From Pectinophora gossypiella (taxonomy: Eukaryota; Arthropoda; Insecta; Lepidoptera; Gelechiidae): a DNA stretch of 64,000 bases. Below, in pieces: positions 8,839 through 20,793 of this stretch. Position numbers and translations under genes: made by a program. Where the stretch lies: contig NC_065420.1 in assembly GCF_024362695.1 (NCBI RefSeq), positions 8,347,420 to 8,411,419 of the forward strand, read 5' to 3'. The number at the start of each line of letters is the position of its first letter. Positions within the stretch are counted from its first letter, which is position 1. The notes under the pieces were generated by a model. It did no database searches and was not told the origin of the DNA. It saw only the letters and a list, made by a program, of their open reading frames with translations.

Positions 8839-11800
8839 CTACATTGCCTTTAGATTCAGTTCTATATTGTTCTCGTCGATGCTCTCTTGTTCCTGCCGCC
8901 TGTGTAGGTCTTCTGCGTCTTTTCTGCAAAACAATTTTCTTACTTATAAACATTGATGTTATAATATGTTACTATGCTTGTAAGTAGGTACCTACATTTT
9001 GAAAAAAAAAAATCCACGAATAATTTATTACTTTCTTAAATAAACTTGTAATCATGAAGAAACTCAATAATTTTGGTAAAAGCTTCCCCATGACCCTGGT
9101 TACTTTTTATACCTCTAGGTACACCTCTGCCATTACATTATATTTTTTAATAATTGTGTATCCCAAGAAATGACAAAATAGATAATTATCCCGTTAAATC
9201 TGAACAGCGCCTTCTCTATTTTTTTAGGAAATGTAGCCTGGAAAGCTCATTGGTTCTAAAGTTGTTATTCGTTGATTAGTTCAGTTGATTAGATTATAAA
9301 TGATTTGGTTCTAGTAAAATATAAGTCTTTAGAATCATCATCATCAGCCGTACGACGCCCACTGCTGGGCATAGGCCTCCCCCAAGTCTTTAGAATACTT
9401 ACGAGTATTTGTTAGAAGCGGGCATGAATATACTCTTGGGACAGAGTCGGTAGTAGGGCCAGCACTCGCCACCGGACTCGCCCGCTTTCTGAGCATCCAC
9501 GTACTCCTGCAGGAGACTTGCGTATGGTGACCGACTGGGCCTGTAAGGATTAGAAATACACCTTTTTCTTACACATGCACACATATAAAAGATAAGAGAA
9601 AGAGAGTGAGAGAGGGGAAGAGGTGCTGACAGAAAGAAAGAACGTGGTCTGTTTGTTTATTATCCAGAAGAAGCTATTTTTTTTTCTGAAAAGTAAGACG
9701 ATTGAAGTTGAAAGTTAAAAGCAGATGGACTAAACTCTACTTACTACCTACCATTGTGTAAGTTCCTGTAACGCTTTGTGCAATAAGTACTTTTAGAAAG
9801 TAATAATTAAAATAAGAAGAAGTTCTACTTACGTGAAAAATAATTTCATGACTTCTCCTAAAAATCCAAAATTGGTGAGGGGATGCGCGTGTATTTCACA
9901 AATTGCTCGGAGCAAACATTCTTTGCCGTCCATTCCGAAATTGGCTAACATGTCCTCTGCGACTCCGTACAGTAACGCTCTAAAACATAAAAGGAAGATT
10001 TTATACACAAACACAAAATATCCAAAATTCAGTACATTTGAGCTTATGTACTTTAATACAAATTAGACCCCATTTTATTTATTGACTTCTGATAAGTACA
10101 TTAGCTTTGTTTATTCTCAACTCGCGATACAGAACCATCTTTGATCTGGAATTTCCCATTCACATAATATATATTTTACAATACTAAAACGTTGTTTTGT
10201 TATTTTGAATAGACTTCCTTACACATTGAATAATAAGTAGTAATAGTTCTATTTATATAACAACTGGCGCCTAATTTCCAATCAATGTCGGAATTCGAAA
10301 CGCGTACGTTAGGACTGTCTTCCTGTAGACAGAATTCATGGACAGAATATCTGATGTATGTTCTTGGTTTGAAAGTGAAAGTAACTGCTTTGGTTGTATT
10401 CCATGCTACTCGGCTACTGTCATACGTATGTAACAGTAGGTCCTTTTCAAACAGTCTACTGTGTTGTCTACCGTTTTCTCGTTTACCGTGCTACCATGTT
10501 CTAGTAAATGCAACAATGCCTAATGTTACACTGCATTTGCTCAGTCGCCGTTGACTAGCGTATGAAAAAGGCTTTACACTCTGAAATACGTGACAATAGG
10601 TTTTGTGTGTGGTCCAACAATTGATATATTATACTTGACTTGACCCCCTTCCGGAAGTCAAAGTCGGATATATTGGTCATTGTTTCAAAATAAGTAGGTA
10701 AATGTATTGGTAGAAATTTTCCTGACACACATTTAATTCTACTGCACTTTTGTTGTTTGTATTATATTGTTGTGCTTTGACAAAACTTTCTTGGGAGAAA
10801 ACAGCCTAAACCCTTTTCCGGCAATCGCTTTCCCGTGGCTGTTCCCAATATTCCTATTAATTTATGACGTTGCTGATACCTTTCACCGCCATGTAACCGG
10901 TCGAGGACCATCTTCTCAACGTCGGGGGAGACATCTCGCTCCTGCCTCTTGCCGAGCCTTCTCTCAAGATATTGTCCGACATAGTCCGCCATCACTGACG
11001 CTGCTGCTCTGCCCATAGACCTCGCAAAGATTGGCGGCAGCTCTCCGTAAGGATTCTCGTTATCAGTCAATCCAAGTTTGTCGAAATCAACTGCAAACAC
11101 ATACTTGATATTAGATAAGAGAATAAAAGATGATATTATAGCCAATTTGTTAAACATATCCATTTTGTTAGTCTATTCTAACAAAAAGGAACAAACTATT
11201 GGAAGCACTATAATATCACCAAACTTCCGACTGTCCGTTTGAAGTTACTACAGATTAGTTTACATGACTATTTTCCTAGTACTATTTTCTGCTCGTACCT
11301 ATAATTTAATATAATTACCTTAAATAATTTGTCTATATTAAATACAAGTGGTTAAAACAACTACGTATTCTACATCAACACTGCTACTGAAGCTTCTACA
11401 ATTTAAACCTGTAAATACTGACTTTTGAACTCCACTTCGTACTTCAGTGTACCTGTAATTCATTAAGTTCAAGTCATCAGAACTTGGAACCTATTTATGT
11501 ATGTGTACAAAAAATAAACAAATTCATACAATTCATAGTCGTTCTACTACACCGGTACGTAGTATTATTCCTTATTCTGTCACATCAGTTGTGCATACTA
11601 TATAGACTGCCTAGTTCGGATATGCGAGCGCAGCAAATCGTTCAACCATTTGATCGGGCAATCTATACGTGCTGCACTCTAAATGCGTTCAAAACTGGGC
11701 TGTCCTGCAGTCTGAACTAAGTAGCAGTACTTTATTTGCAGCGTGGAGGAGTATGCCCCATAACCCCTCCGTACATTGGCTGTTTATGATTTTTGTTCTT

Positions 11801-12112
11801 TTCTTTATTTCCGTTGATCGATGTATATTTTATTCAGTACCAGTACTTACTTGTGAATGGAAAACTGACTGTCATGTTCGACAGGAACCCTTTAGGCGGG
11901 TGTCGCACAAACGGCATTGACATTGACGGAGTGATAGTCATGGTGGTGCCCGGTGGAAGGGCTAGTCGACCATCGTTGGTGATCCATAGGATCCTCTTCT
12001 GCCGCGAATGTGGGATGTTCTCCTTAGCCAGTCGGTCCTGGGAGTCAGGAGACGCCACAGGGAGAAGCGATGCCAGTGCTATACTGAGCAACACGCGTGG
12101 CACTGCGTCCAT
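8839..12112 (-). CDS. Secreted DM4/12-domain protein, five exons
   Basis: Minus-strand exons are 12112-11851, 11090-10880, 9979-9833, 9540-9403 and 8923-8839, with GT-AG introns and matching phases, giving 280 aa. Residues 1-20 (MDAVPRVLLSIALASLLPVA) are a signal peptide. RQKRILWITNDGRLALPPGT (residues 38-57) is the usual N-terminal 'KR..L.F..G....P.GT' region of this insect family. The DM4/12 domain spans about residues 159-245 and has its four cysteines in order: ECLLRAICE (Cys179, Cys185), GGECW (Cys233) and LCP (Cys240). LLGEV-type FLGEVMKLFF precedes the exon 4 boundary. A charged 28-residue tail with DLHRRQEQESIDEN follows the domain. The family is arthropod-specific, extracellular and functionally poorly known. 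I used the ATG at 12112; an in-frame TTG just upstream is not credible as a start. Confidence 0.9.
9336..9385 (+). repeat. Fragment of a common lepidopteran dispersed repeat
   Basis: ATCATCATCATCAGCCGTA followed by ACTGCTGGGCATAGGCCTCC lies in intron 4 of the DM4/12 gene, only 18 bases from exon 4. I recognise this motif as widespread in moth and butterfly genomes. Only the core is present. Confidence 0.5.
11538..11590 (+). repeat. Short dispersed repeat (R4) in DM4/12 intron 1
   Basis: CGTTCTACTACACCGGTACG then TAGTATTATTCCTTATTCTG matches CGTTCTATACG.TAGTATTACTCCTTATTCTA at 62255-62292. Two diverged copies of one family. The class is unknown. Confidence 0.5.
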
Positions 12113-12555
12113 AGCCAACCTATTGATAGACAGAAAGATTTATTATGTTATTGAATTTTATTGTATATTCTTTATTATTGAGTTATAACGCTTGCAAAAA
12201 CCTGCGATTGAAAAACTTCCCCTGTGTGACCGCACTTTACTAGTCGTGGCCCATATATCTTATTCCCATCTTTTATCCTTTCCGGTAATGGGTTGATGTC
12301 TACGTTGTTGTGGATATTTTTTAAAGAAATATCGTATCTTTTTTAAACTAATTACCTTTTTTATTAACTTTTTTAAAAGTTGTCATGTATAAAAATAAAA
12401 AATGTCACACTAGATGTCATACAATAGTAATTTATAGCAACCATAACACGGATGATATAATTGATTGTTAAAAAAACGTATACATAGTTGAGTTTCCGTC
12501 CTCGCTTTCAGGATTTACATTCTAGTTTTCATATTGTTTTCTGAGAACTTCAACC
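12113..12555. other. Divergent intergenic spacer between the DM4/12 gene and ASH-like copy 1
   Basis: A 443-base AT-rich spacer between two divergently transcribed genes, so it should hold both promoters. No strong TATA or other motif stands out. Confidence 0.5.
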
Positions 12556-14829
12556 ATGAAGATCATCAACTGTAAACACATTCGTGTCAGAGATGAAAAC
12601 GAATATGATTTTGACGTAGAAGAGTATATTAAACTCATTGAGAAGAAATTTAGTATAGATATAAGAGAGTTGCCGAACTGGAAAGATATAGTACAACGCC
12701 TACACGTGAACACTAATGACTTCAAACGTAAAATTCAAGTTGCCCATGCCCGCAAAGCCCTTATCGCGCATAAGCTTTTTATTGAGTACACGAGACCTTC
12801 CCCATTGGATTTGGCAAGCAATTCTGCAATAACTAAAGAAAAGTGGGGAAAATCAAAAGAAAGGATTGAGAAAACCAAGCATTCAGAACCAAACAGCCGT
12901 GTATTTGATTTAAATGATGATAAAACAGTGCCATTAACACCTCCTACTAATTCATCTCGCTCAGCCACGCTTCAGGAAATCACAAAGTTATGTGTAAATC
13001 CGGAAAATTCTTTGGTGGAAATTTCCACGATGCCACAGGGTGTGACGTCACGTTTCCCTCCTATTTCAAAATTAAATACTAAAAATAAATTAATTTCCCC
13101 TATAGATTCACAAGATGACCTTCCGAATCTAACAGAGTCGTTGAAACATAGACATAGTGATCATATAAATATAACTAAAAATCCACATAGTAAGATATCA
13201 AATGTATCAACGGACATAAAATGTAATCCTAAAGTAATCAATATCTACAATAATATGTTAGAAAAACAGACTTTTACATTTACTTTGTTAAATATCGGTA
13301 CGGCTTATAAATACGTTCAATTTGAAAATGTGGCGGAACAGTGTTATTTTAAATCATTGAACGTTGAACCGTATACGATTGTAAAGTTATATCCCGGTAT
13401 AACTGCCATGTTTCGGGTAATTTTTAAGTTAGCCCAAAACGAATTAGAATTTACATCTAATTTATATTTTAGAGTAGGACATGCAACATATTTTATACAT
13501 GGTCATAGGCCCACAGAGACGTTATGTATTCCTATAGCAAGCAAATTTTTAGAATGTAAAGAATGTTCGGTGTCGGTAACAAAAGCTATTACAATACCTC
13601 CAATTTATTCCTGGCAATTAAGAAACTTTTTAATCCAAAACGCTGTTGAAAGCGTCGTTAAAGTAACAGTAAATCATGATAAATATTTTCACCTTCATAT
13701 TCGTAAAAGGTATGTTGAGTTTACAGATTCCGCCGAGTCGTCAGATAACATTGTGTCCTCCGAAGATGAAATAGTAATTCAAAATACTAGATCAGGTATA
13801 CAGAATTTAAAGTCACAGAATGATGTTCACGTAATTAATGCCCGTTTAAGTAAACCCAGCAAAACGTGGAAAACAGTTTCTAGTCGTAAAAGTCTAGGTA
13901 AAGCAGGGTCGAGCCGTAAAAGTTTAGGTAATGTTACTAAGAAACGGTCTACAATAAATCCAGAAATTATGAAACTATGCAACTCAGTTCTAGAAGGTAT
14001 CTTTGATAGAATCTTTGATACGTTTCTGTTTCCCAAAACATATTTTTACTTGAAACCTCACGGGAAGACTTTTATTTCTGTATATTTTATAAATAGTCAA
14101 CATATTGGTAGTCATAACTGTTTTTATGACTTCGAATTCTATGATGCGGAGAGTGGAGACCTTTATATAACAAAAACGACTAAAATATTTGCTGACATTT
14201 TACCACACCCAGTGCAAATACGCCCGATAATATTGGATTTGACTCAAACAGCAGCATATTTTGGGTATTGTGCAAATGACTTTGTAATTTATAATAATCA
14301 TAGAACAATTCCGGTCAATATTCAAATAATCTTGACGAAAAGGATGAAAAAGTTATTGAAAATAACCCCAATGAAGCAAACTATTCTACCAAGATTAAGC
14401 AGTGTGTTTGAAGTCGGTCTCTGTACTACAGAGCAACCTGGAACTGGTGAAGAGTTTGTGTTGTTTACCGTACAGATACTGATAAGTGGAAACAAATCAC
14501 TTTACTACAAGGTACCTCCCTTGTATTATGAAATAATTGCACCCTGTGCTAGTGAGTTTCAGGATATATATACAGGTTCCTTTACGGCAAACCAGAAATC
14601 TGATAGAGCTGATATTGTTAAAACCTCTGCTTTGGAGGTCATACCAAATGTGTCAAGTTTAAAATATAGTCGTTCAAGAAATCAATCACGGGTGAAGTCC
14701 GCCCCGAGTGCAGTAGACAGTAGTTATATGAAATTATCTTCGACCATGGCAGCGGCAGCATCACAAACGCCTTCTAAGACAGTGTCACAAATGAAGAGGT
14801 CGAAACCCACTCCGGCAACCACCCGATAA
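12556..14829 (+). CDS. Intronless ASH/MSP-like multidomain protein, copy 1 (divergent, 757 aa)
   Basis: One uninterrupted frame from ATG 12556 (context CAACCATGA) to TAA. It is paralogous to the genes at 48839, 51720 and 54868, sharing CKHIRVRDENEYD, the ELPNWKDI..RLHV helix, AHKLFIEYTR, the F.VGH block (residues 304-309) and the C-terminal PPLYYEIIAPC. From the N-terminus: a charged helical region (1-110), a Ser/Thr-rich linker, an Ig-like segment (about 225-330), a second segment (about 335-545), and an ASH-like segment (about 550-662) with LLKITPMKQTILPRLSSVFE (residues 600-619). Unlike the others, it has a duplicated SSRKSLG motif at about 442-458 and a basic Ser-rich tail of about 90 residues. 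ASH domains are frequent in ciliary, flagellar and centrosomal proteins, so a sperm or axonemal role is possible but is inference. The specific family is not recognised. Confidence 0.85.
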   Translation: MKIINCKHIRVRDENEYDFDVEEYIKLIEKKFSIDIRELPNWKDIVQRLHVNTNDFKRKIQVAHARKALIAHKLFIEYTRPSPLDLASNSAITKEKWGKSKERIEKTKHSEPNSRVFDLNDDKTVPLTPPTNSSRSATLQEITKLCVNPENSLVEISTMPQGVTSRFPPISKLNTKNKLISPIDSQDDLPNLTESLKHRHSDHINITKNPHSKISNVSTDIKCNPKVINIYNNMLEKQTFTFTLLNIGTAYKYVQFENVAEQCYFKSLNVEPYTIVKLYPGITAMFRVIFKLAQNELEFTSNLYFRVGHATYFIHGHRPTETLCIPIASKFLECKECSVSVTKAITIPPIYSWQLRNFLIQNAVESVVKVTVNHDKYFHLHIRKRYVEFTDSAESSDNIVSSEDEIVIQNTRSGIQNLKSQNDVHVINARLSKPSKTWKTVSSRKSLGKAGSSRKSLGNVTKKRSTINPEIMKLCNSVLEGIFDRIFDTFLFPKTYFYLKPHGKTFISVYFINSQHIGSHNCFYDFEFYDAESGDLYITKTTKIFADILPHPVQIRPIILDLTQTAAYFGYCANDFVIYNNHRTIPVNIQIILTKRMKKLLKITPMKQTILPRLSSVFEVGLCTTEQPGTGEEFVLFTVQILISGNKSLYYKVPPLYYEIIAPCASEFQDIYTGSFTANQKSDRADIVKTSALEVIPNVSSLKYSRSRNQSRVKSAPSAVDSSYMKLSSTMAAAASQTPSKTVSQMKRSKPTPATTR

Positions 14830-15059
14830 TAAGAACACGAGGTTGTTGTAACTTAATTGAGTCACATCACATCATGATACAATATTTAAGCAAGTACAGA
14901 TACCAGTCTACTTACGAGTCGACGTTTTCTTCTGTGATTCGGAGATAGTAGATCCTGGTTATTTACATAATTATGTCGCTAAGCCATAAGCGGCCGACTT
15001 AAAACTGGCCAATAGGTTGACTACTATTCCACACACTTCTAGCAACTTTTTTCTCTCGT

Positions 15060-15165
15060 GTAGTTTGTGAGGTGGATCACTAACCCCATCAACCCCAGGG
15101 TTGACACCAGTGTCAGGGTTACTATTGAGCCGCCCCTGACATGACTCGTGTAACGACTACTTACT
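15060..15165 (+). repeat. Dispersed lepidopteran repeat (R3)
   Basis: GAGGTGGATCACTAACCCCA, then ACCAGTGTCAGGGTTACTAT, GAGCCGCCCCTGACATGACT and CGTGTAACGACTACTTACTT. A weaker partial copy with GGTGTCAGGGTTATTACGAT lies at about 15390-15425. It is recognised as a common family in lepidopteran sequence. The class is unknown. Confidence 0.5.
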
Positions 15166-15262
15166 TCTAGCAACTAGCAATGGAACAGTATATTGTCAAT
15201 GTATGTTTATGTTTTATGTAAGAATAATTTTAATATTTACTATTGCCTATTCTATATTATGT

Positions 15263-15268
15263 AATAAA
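15263..15268 (+). terminator. Poly(A) signal candidate for ASH-like copy 1
   Basis: AATAAA about 435 bases after the copy 1 stop codon. It lies beyond the R3 repeat, so the 3' UTR may include that repeat. Confidence 0.35.
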
Positions 15269-15929
15269 TATTAATTTCTTCATTAATTTCACTTTTTAAT
15301 TCATAACGATAATTATCTACTTAATATTTAGAATCGTCTTCTATCTAACTTACATGAAGTTGTGAAGTGGATGACCGACCATTTCTCAGCAGCCTTGGGT
15401 GTCAGGGTTATTACGATGTCACATAAACCCTGTTCAAGTACGTATAGTTGTTAGTGACACCGTAAAGAATACTGAAGGGCATGATTTAGACCACGATTCT
15501 GTGTTGATATCAAATGGAATTTCCTCTCGGAATATTCATGTTCTTTTGTTTAATTATATTCAGTTCCATATTTTTGTGACGGAAAAAATCCACTTGATAT
15601 CAACTTAGAATTATGGGCTCAATCATCCCTCGAAGTTTTCGTTACGATGTCATCAACACCCTATATAATGATTACATACTTACAATCACTAAGTAGTAGT
15701 CGAGACTAGCGGCATAACGCAACTTACGAAGCACGAACCAATTTAGTTTCCGACAATGAGGTGTGTGCGTTACAGAAGAAAAACTCAGTAGTGGATCTAG
15801 CTATTTATTACTTATTTTACCAACTACATTACAAAATTACACGTTGAAGCCTTGCCGCCATGGTGGAGCTAGTCCCCTAGACATTCGGATAAACATTATA
15901 TTTATTTATAACACATATTATTTATATAA

Positions 15930-15985
15930 CGCGGGATCTCTGGATCGTAAGTCTAACGCTCTACCACTGAAGCACGGAGGTCTTT
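15930..15985 (-). repeat. Truncated tRNA-like (SINE head) fragment
   Basis: On the minus strand, GACCTCCGTGCTTCAGTGG, then TAGAGCGTTAGACTTACGAT, then CCAGAGATCCCGCG look like the 5' half of a tRNA. They include a Pol III A-box-like TGCTTCAGTGG. The sequence then changes to AT-rich DNA and there is no B box or 3' half, so this is not a functional tRNA gene. Confidence 0.35.
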
Positions 15986-16638
15986 AATAGTAGTTAGTAT
16001 TACACCCATCAATGCAGTAAATAATGTATAGTGTGCAGGCGCATCTAAAATATTTACAGTGTGTAAGTAGTTCTATTGTACAACTTATATTAGTGTAGGG
16101 GGGTTAGGGACGAGAAATGGGACGAGAAATTTGGAGTCACGTCTACGTATATTTTCCACTAAAGAAAGACGTATAGTCTACCGCAGTACAAGCTCGACTC
16201 ACACTTTACCAGTTAAATATTTTCTATTAGTGACATTAAGATTTGGTTTTTACACCAAGTTTGACGCTTTTATCTACTACCGTTGATAAAAAAGAAGCAC
16301 GTTTCTTGTATAGACTCTTCTTTATGTATTATTTTATGATTTTATTAATTACTTTTTAGGATATCTGCTATTATAAAACACATTTCGTGAAAATTACAAC
16401 TGCACACATATTATGAGCCAAAAGTCACAGCCCTTCAACGATGCTCATAGAATCGGCGTAACATAATATTATACATCAATAAAAAAATGGAAACGGCTAT
16501 ACGCGTTATATCTCAAGAATCTAAGGGATAAAATATATTAAATGTTGTCTAAGATCAAGTTTAATGTTAGTTTTTGAGATATAAGCTAAAAATAAAAACA
16601 AGAAACTTTTATATATCTATTATAAGTATATAATAAGA

Positions 16639-18710
16639 CTAGATGTCGCGTGGTTCGCTCGCAGCAAGCTGCTCGCGTGTCTTGCTTTCCCGCCACTTTT
16701 TTACCGCGATAGAATTTGACCAAGAATAAAATAGGTCTCGTGAAATCAAAAAAGTTCTAGGTGCTATAGTTTTGCCAGGCCGTAGGGTGTCTCCCTGATG
16801 CGGAGCAGTTTTCGAAGATTGAGAACATTTTCCGTATTCGACAAGACACTCCGATTACAATCCCATATACAGTTTTTACCCCCGAGACATTTTCTGGGAA
16901 AACAAAATTTTGTATGGCGGCCATCTTGTTTTTCCGCCATTTTGTTTTTTTTTCACCGACAATAGAATTTGACCAAGATTTAAATAGAATTCGTGAAAAA
17001 AGAATCGTTCCAGGTGCGATAGTTTTGCCAGGCCGTAGGGTGTCTCCCTGATGCGGAGCAGTTTTCCAAGATGACGTTCCGATCACACCCCTATACATAT
17101 TTTTTGACCTTGAGGAATTTTCTAGAAAAACAAAAATTTATATGGCGGCCATCTTGTTTTTCGGCCATTTTGTTTTTTTTCACCGGCGATAAAATTTGAC
17201 CAAGATTTAAATAGGTCTCGTGAAAAAAGAATCGTTCCAGGTGCGATAGTTTTGCCGGGGCGTGTGTCTCCGTGACGAGGAGCAGTTTTCGAAGACCGGG
17301 AAGTAATTCCGTACTCTACATGACGTTCCGATCACACCTCCCATACATCATTTTTAGCACCGAGGCTTTTTCTGTATAAGGGAAATTTTGTATGGCGGCC
17401 ATCTTGTTTTTCCGCCATTTTGATTTTTGTCACCAGCGATTGAATTTGACCAAGATTTAAATAGGTATCGTGAAAACTAAAAAGTTCTACGTGCGATAGA
17501 TTCACCAGGCCGTAGGGTGTCTCCCTGATGCGGAGCAGTTTTTCAAGATCGAACAGTTTTTCCATACTCAGCTTGACGTTTCGATCACACCTCCCATACA
17601 TCATTTTTACCTCCGAGACATTTTCTGAAAAAACGAAGTTTTGTATGGCGGCCATCTTGTTTTTTTTTTCACCGGAGATTGGATTTGACCAAGATTTAAA
17701 TAGGTTTCGTGAAAAAAATATTGCTCCAGGTTTTATAGTTTTGCCAGGCCGTAGGGTGTCTCCCTGATGCGGAGCAGTTTTTCAAGATCGAGCAGTATTA
17801 AAATACTCAACATTACGATCCGATCACATCCCTATACATCATTTTTACCCCCGAGGCATTTTCAGGAAAAACGAAAAATTTGTATGGCGGCCATCTTGAT
17901 TTTCCGCCATTTTGATTTTTTTTCACCGGCAATTAAATTTGACCAAGATTTAAATAGGTATCGTGAAAACTAAAAAGTTCCACGTGCGATAGTTTCACCA
18001 GGCCGTAGGGTGTCTCCCTGATGCGGAGCAGTTTTCCAAGATCTAGCAGTATTTAAATACTCGACATGACGTTCCGATCAAAACCCTCGTACATCATTTT
18101 TACCCCCGGGGCATTTTCGGGAAAAACGAAAATTTTGTATGGCGGCCATCTTGTTTTTCCGCCATTTTGAATTTTTTTCACCGGCGATTGGATTTGACCA
18201 AGATTTAAATATGTTATGCGAAAAAAAAGTTGCTCCAGGTATTATAGTTTTGCCAGGCCGCAGGGTGTCTCCCTGATGCGGAGCAGTTTCTGAAGATCTA
18301 AAAGTATTTCTATACTCAACAAGACGTTTCGATTACACCTCCTATACATCATTTTTACCTCAGAGACATTTTCTGGAAAAACAAAATTTTGTATGGCGGC
18401 CATCTTGTTTTTCCGCCATTTTGTTTTTTTTTTACCGTCAATTGGATTTGACCAAGATTTAAATAGGTTTTGCGAAAAAAAAATTGATCCAGGTATAATA
18501 GTTGCGCCAGGCCGTAGGGTGTCTCCCTGATGCGGAGCAGTTTTCCATGATTTGGAAGTTTTCCCATACTCACCGGGAGATCCAGATCACACCCCCCATA
18601 CATCATTTTCACCCCCCGACGCTCCTTCTGGGAGAACAACCCTGTCAGTGAGTCAGTGAGTCAGTCAGTCAGTCAGTCAGTCAGTGGGTTTGTAGCTATA
18701 TATAATATAA
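16639..18710 (-). mobile_element. Array block 1, left edge of the array
   Basis: The head CTAGATGTCGCG joins unique flank TATATAATAAGA on the left. About eight monomers. The part from 17735 onward is repeated almost exactly at 28584-29559. The tail has a long TCAG run. Strand is given as minus because the hairpin-CTAG end, taken as the Helitron 3' end, then lies downstream. Confidence 0.7.
16911..16944. promoter_or_regulatory. Paired YY1/Pho-type motifs (representative monomer)
   Basis: GTATGGCGGCCATCTTG followed by CCGCCATTTTG holds two matches to CNGCCAT, the Pleiohomeotic/YY1 core. On the other strand the first reads CAAGATGGCC. The pair recurs in nearly every monomer across the array, about every 230-256 bases. 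Binding is inference. Confidence 0.45.
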
Positions 18711-20793
18711 CTAGATGTCGCGTGGTTCGCTCGCAGCAAGCTGCTCGCGTGTCTTGTTTTCCCGCCATTTTTTTACCGCGATAGAATTTGACCAAGACTT
18801 GAATTGGTCTCGTGAAATCAAAAAAGTTCTAGGTGCTATGGTTTTGCCAGGCCGTACGGTGACCCCTGATGCGGAGCAGTTTTCGAAGATCTAGCAGTAT
18901 TTCCATACTCAACAAGACGTTCCCATAACACCCCTATACATCGTTTTTACATCCGAGACATTTTCTGTAAAAACAAAAATTTGTATGGCGGCCATCTTGT
19001 TTTTCGGCCATTTTGATTTTTTTTACCGGCGATAAAATTTGACCAAGATTTTATTAGATTTGGTGAAAAAAGAATCGTTCCAGGTGCGATAGTTTTCCCA
19101 GGCTGTAGGGTGCCGCCCTGATGAGGAGCAGTTTTTGAAGGTCGGGAAGTATTTCCATACTCAATATGACATTTTGATCTCATCACTCTTACATCACATT
19201 CACCCCGAGGCATTTTCGAGAAAAACGAAAATTTTGTATGGCGGCCATCTTGTTTTTCCGCCATTTTGATTTTTTTTCACTGCCAATTGAATTTGACCAA
19301 GGTTTAAATATGTCTTGTGAAAACCAAAAAGTTCTAGGTGCTATAGTTTTGCCAGGCCGTAGGGTGTCTCCCTGATGCGGGGCAGTTTTCAAAGATGACG
19401 TTCCGATCACACCCCTATACATAATTTTTACACCCGAGACATTTTCTGGAAAAACAAAAATTTATATGGCGGCCATCTTGTTTTTCGGCCATTTTGTTTT
19501 TTTTTCACCGGCGATAAAATTTGACCAAGATTTAAATAAGTTTCGTGAAAACAAAAAAGTTCCAGGTCCTATAGTTTCGCCAGGCCGTAGGGTGTCTCTC
19601 TGATGCGAAGCAGCTATCGAAAACCCAGACGTATTTTCATACTCGACATGACGTTCCGATCACACCCCTATACATAATTTTTACACCCGAGACATTTTCT
19701 GGAAAAACAAAAATTTGTATGGCGGCCATCTTGTTTTTCGGCCATTTCGTTTTTTTTTTCACCAGCGATAAAATTTGACCAAGATTTAAATAGGTTTCGT
19801 GAAAACAAAAAAGTTCCAGGTGCGATAATTTCGCCAAGCCGTAGGGTGTATCCCTGATGCGGAGCAGTTTTCGAAAACCTGGAAGTATACCCGTACTCTA
19901 CATGACGTTCCGATCAAAACCCTCATACATAATTTTTATCCCAGAGACATTTTCAGGAAAAACTAAAAATTTGTATGGCGGCCATCTTGTTTTTCCGCCA
20001 TTTTGATTTTTTTTCACCCACAATAAAATTTGACCAAAATTTAAATAGGTTTCGTGAAAAAATTATTGTTCTAGGTGCGATAGTTTTGCCAGGCCTTAGG
20101 GTGTCTCCCTGATGCGGAGCAGTTTTCAAAGATCAAGAAGTATTTCCGTACTCAGAAAGACGTTCCAATTACACTCCCATACATCATTTTTACCCTCGAG
20201 GCATTTTCGGGAAAAACCAAAATTTTGTATGGCGGCCATCTTGTTTTTCCGCCATTTTGATTTTTTTTCAACGGCGATAAAATTTGACTAAGATTTAAAT
20301 ACATTATGCGAAAAAAAAATTGATCCAGATGTGATAGTTTAGCCAGGCCGTAGGGTGTCTCCCTGATGCGGAGCAGGTTTTCAAGATCGAGCAGTATTTT
20401 CATACTCCACAAGACGTTCCGATTACATCCCCATACACAGTTTTTACTCCCGATGCATTTTCTGAAAAAACAAAATTTTGTATGGCGGCCATCTTGTTTT
20501 TCCGCCATTTTGATTTTTTTTCACCCACAATAGAATTTGACCAGAAATTAAATAGGTTTTGTGAAAAAAGAATCGTTCCAGGTGCGATCGTTTTGCCAGA
20601 CTGTAGGGTGTCTCCCTGATGCGGAGCAGTTTTCCATGATCTGGAAGTTTTCCCATACTCACCGGGAGGTCCCGATCACACCCCCCATACATCATTTTGA
20701 CCCCCCGACGCTCCTTCTGGGAGAACAACCCTGTCAGTGAGTCAGTGAGTCAGTGAGTCAATGGGTTTGTAGCTATATATAATATAATAATAA
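18711..20793 (-). mobile_element. Array block 2
   Basis: Its first 785 bases or so are essentially identical to the start of block 4 (offset 3412). The whole block is repeated as block 8. The tail ends with an expanded TATAATATAATAATAA junction. Confidence 0.7.

Larger units (their letters stand above)
14830..16638. other. Spacer between ASH-like copy 1 and the satellite array
   Basis: This holds the 3' UTR of copy 1 (AATAAA at 15263-15268), a dispersed repeat fragment near 15060-15165 with a partial second copy near 15390-15425, and a truncated tRNA-like fragment near 15930-15985. No gene is supported. Confidence 0.5.

Noticed and set aside
10285..10554. 89-codon plus-strand ORF
   Set aside because: It lies in intron 2 of the minus-strand DM4/12 gene with no domain or splice support.
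11484..12188. Plus-strand ORFs of 78-131 codons over the DM4/12 first exon
   Set aside because: They are antisense shadows of the minus-strand exon 12112-11851 and its flanks.
15930..15985. A functional tRNA gene
   Set aside because: Only the 5' half with an A-box-like motif is present. The B box and 3' acceptor half are missing, so it is listed as a SINE/tRNA-like fragment.
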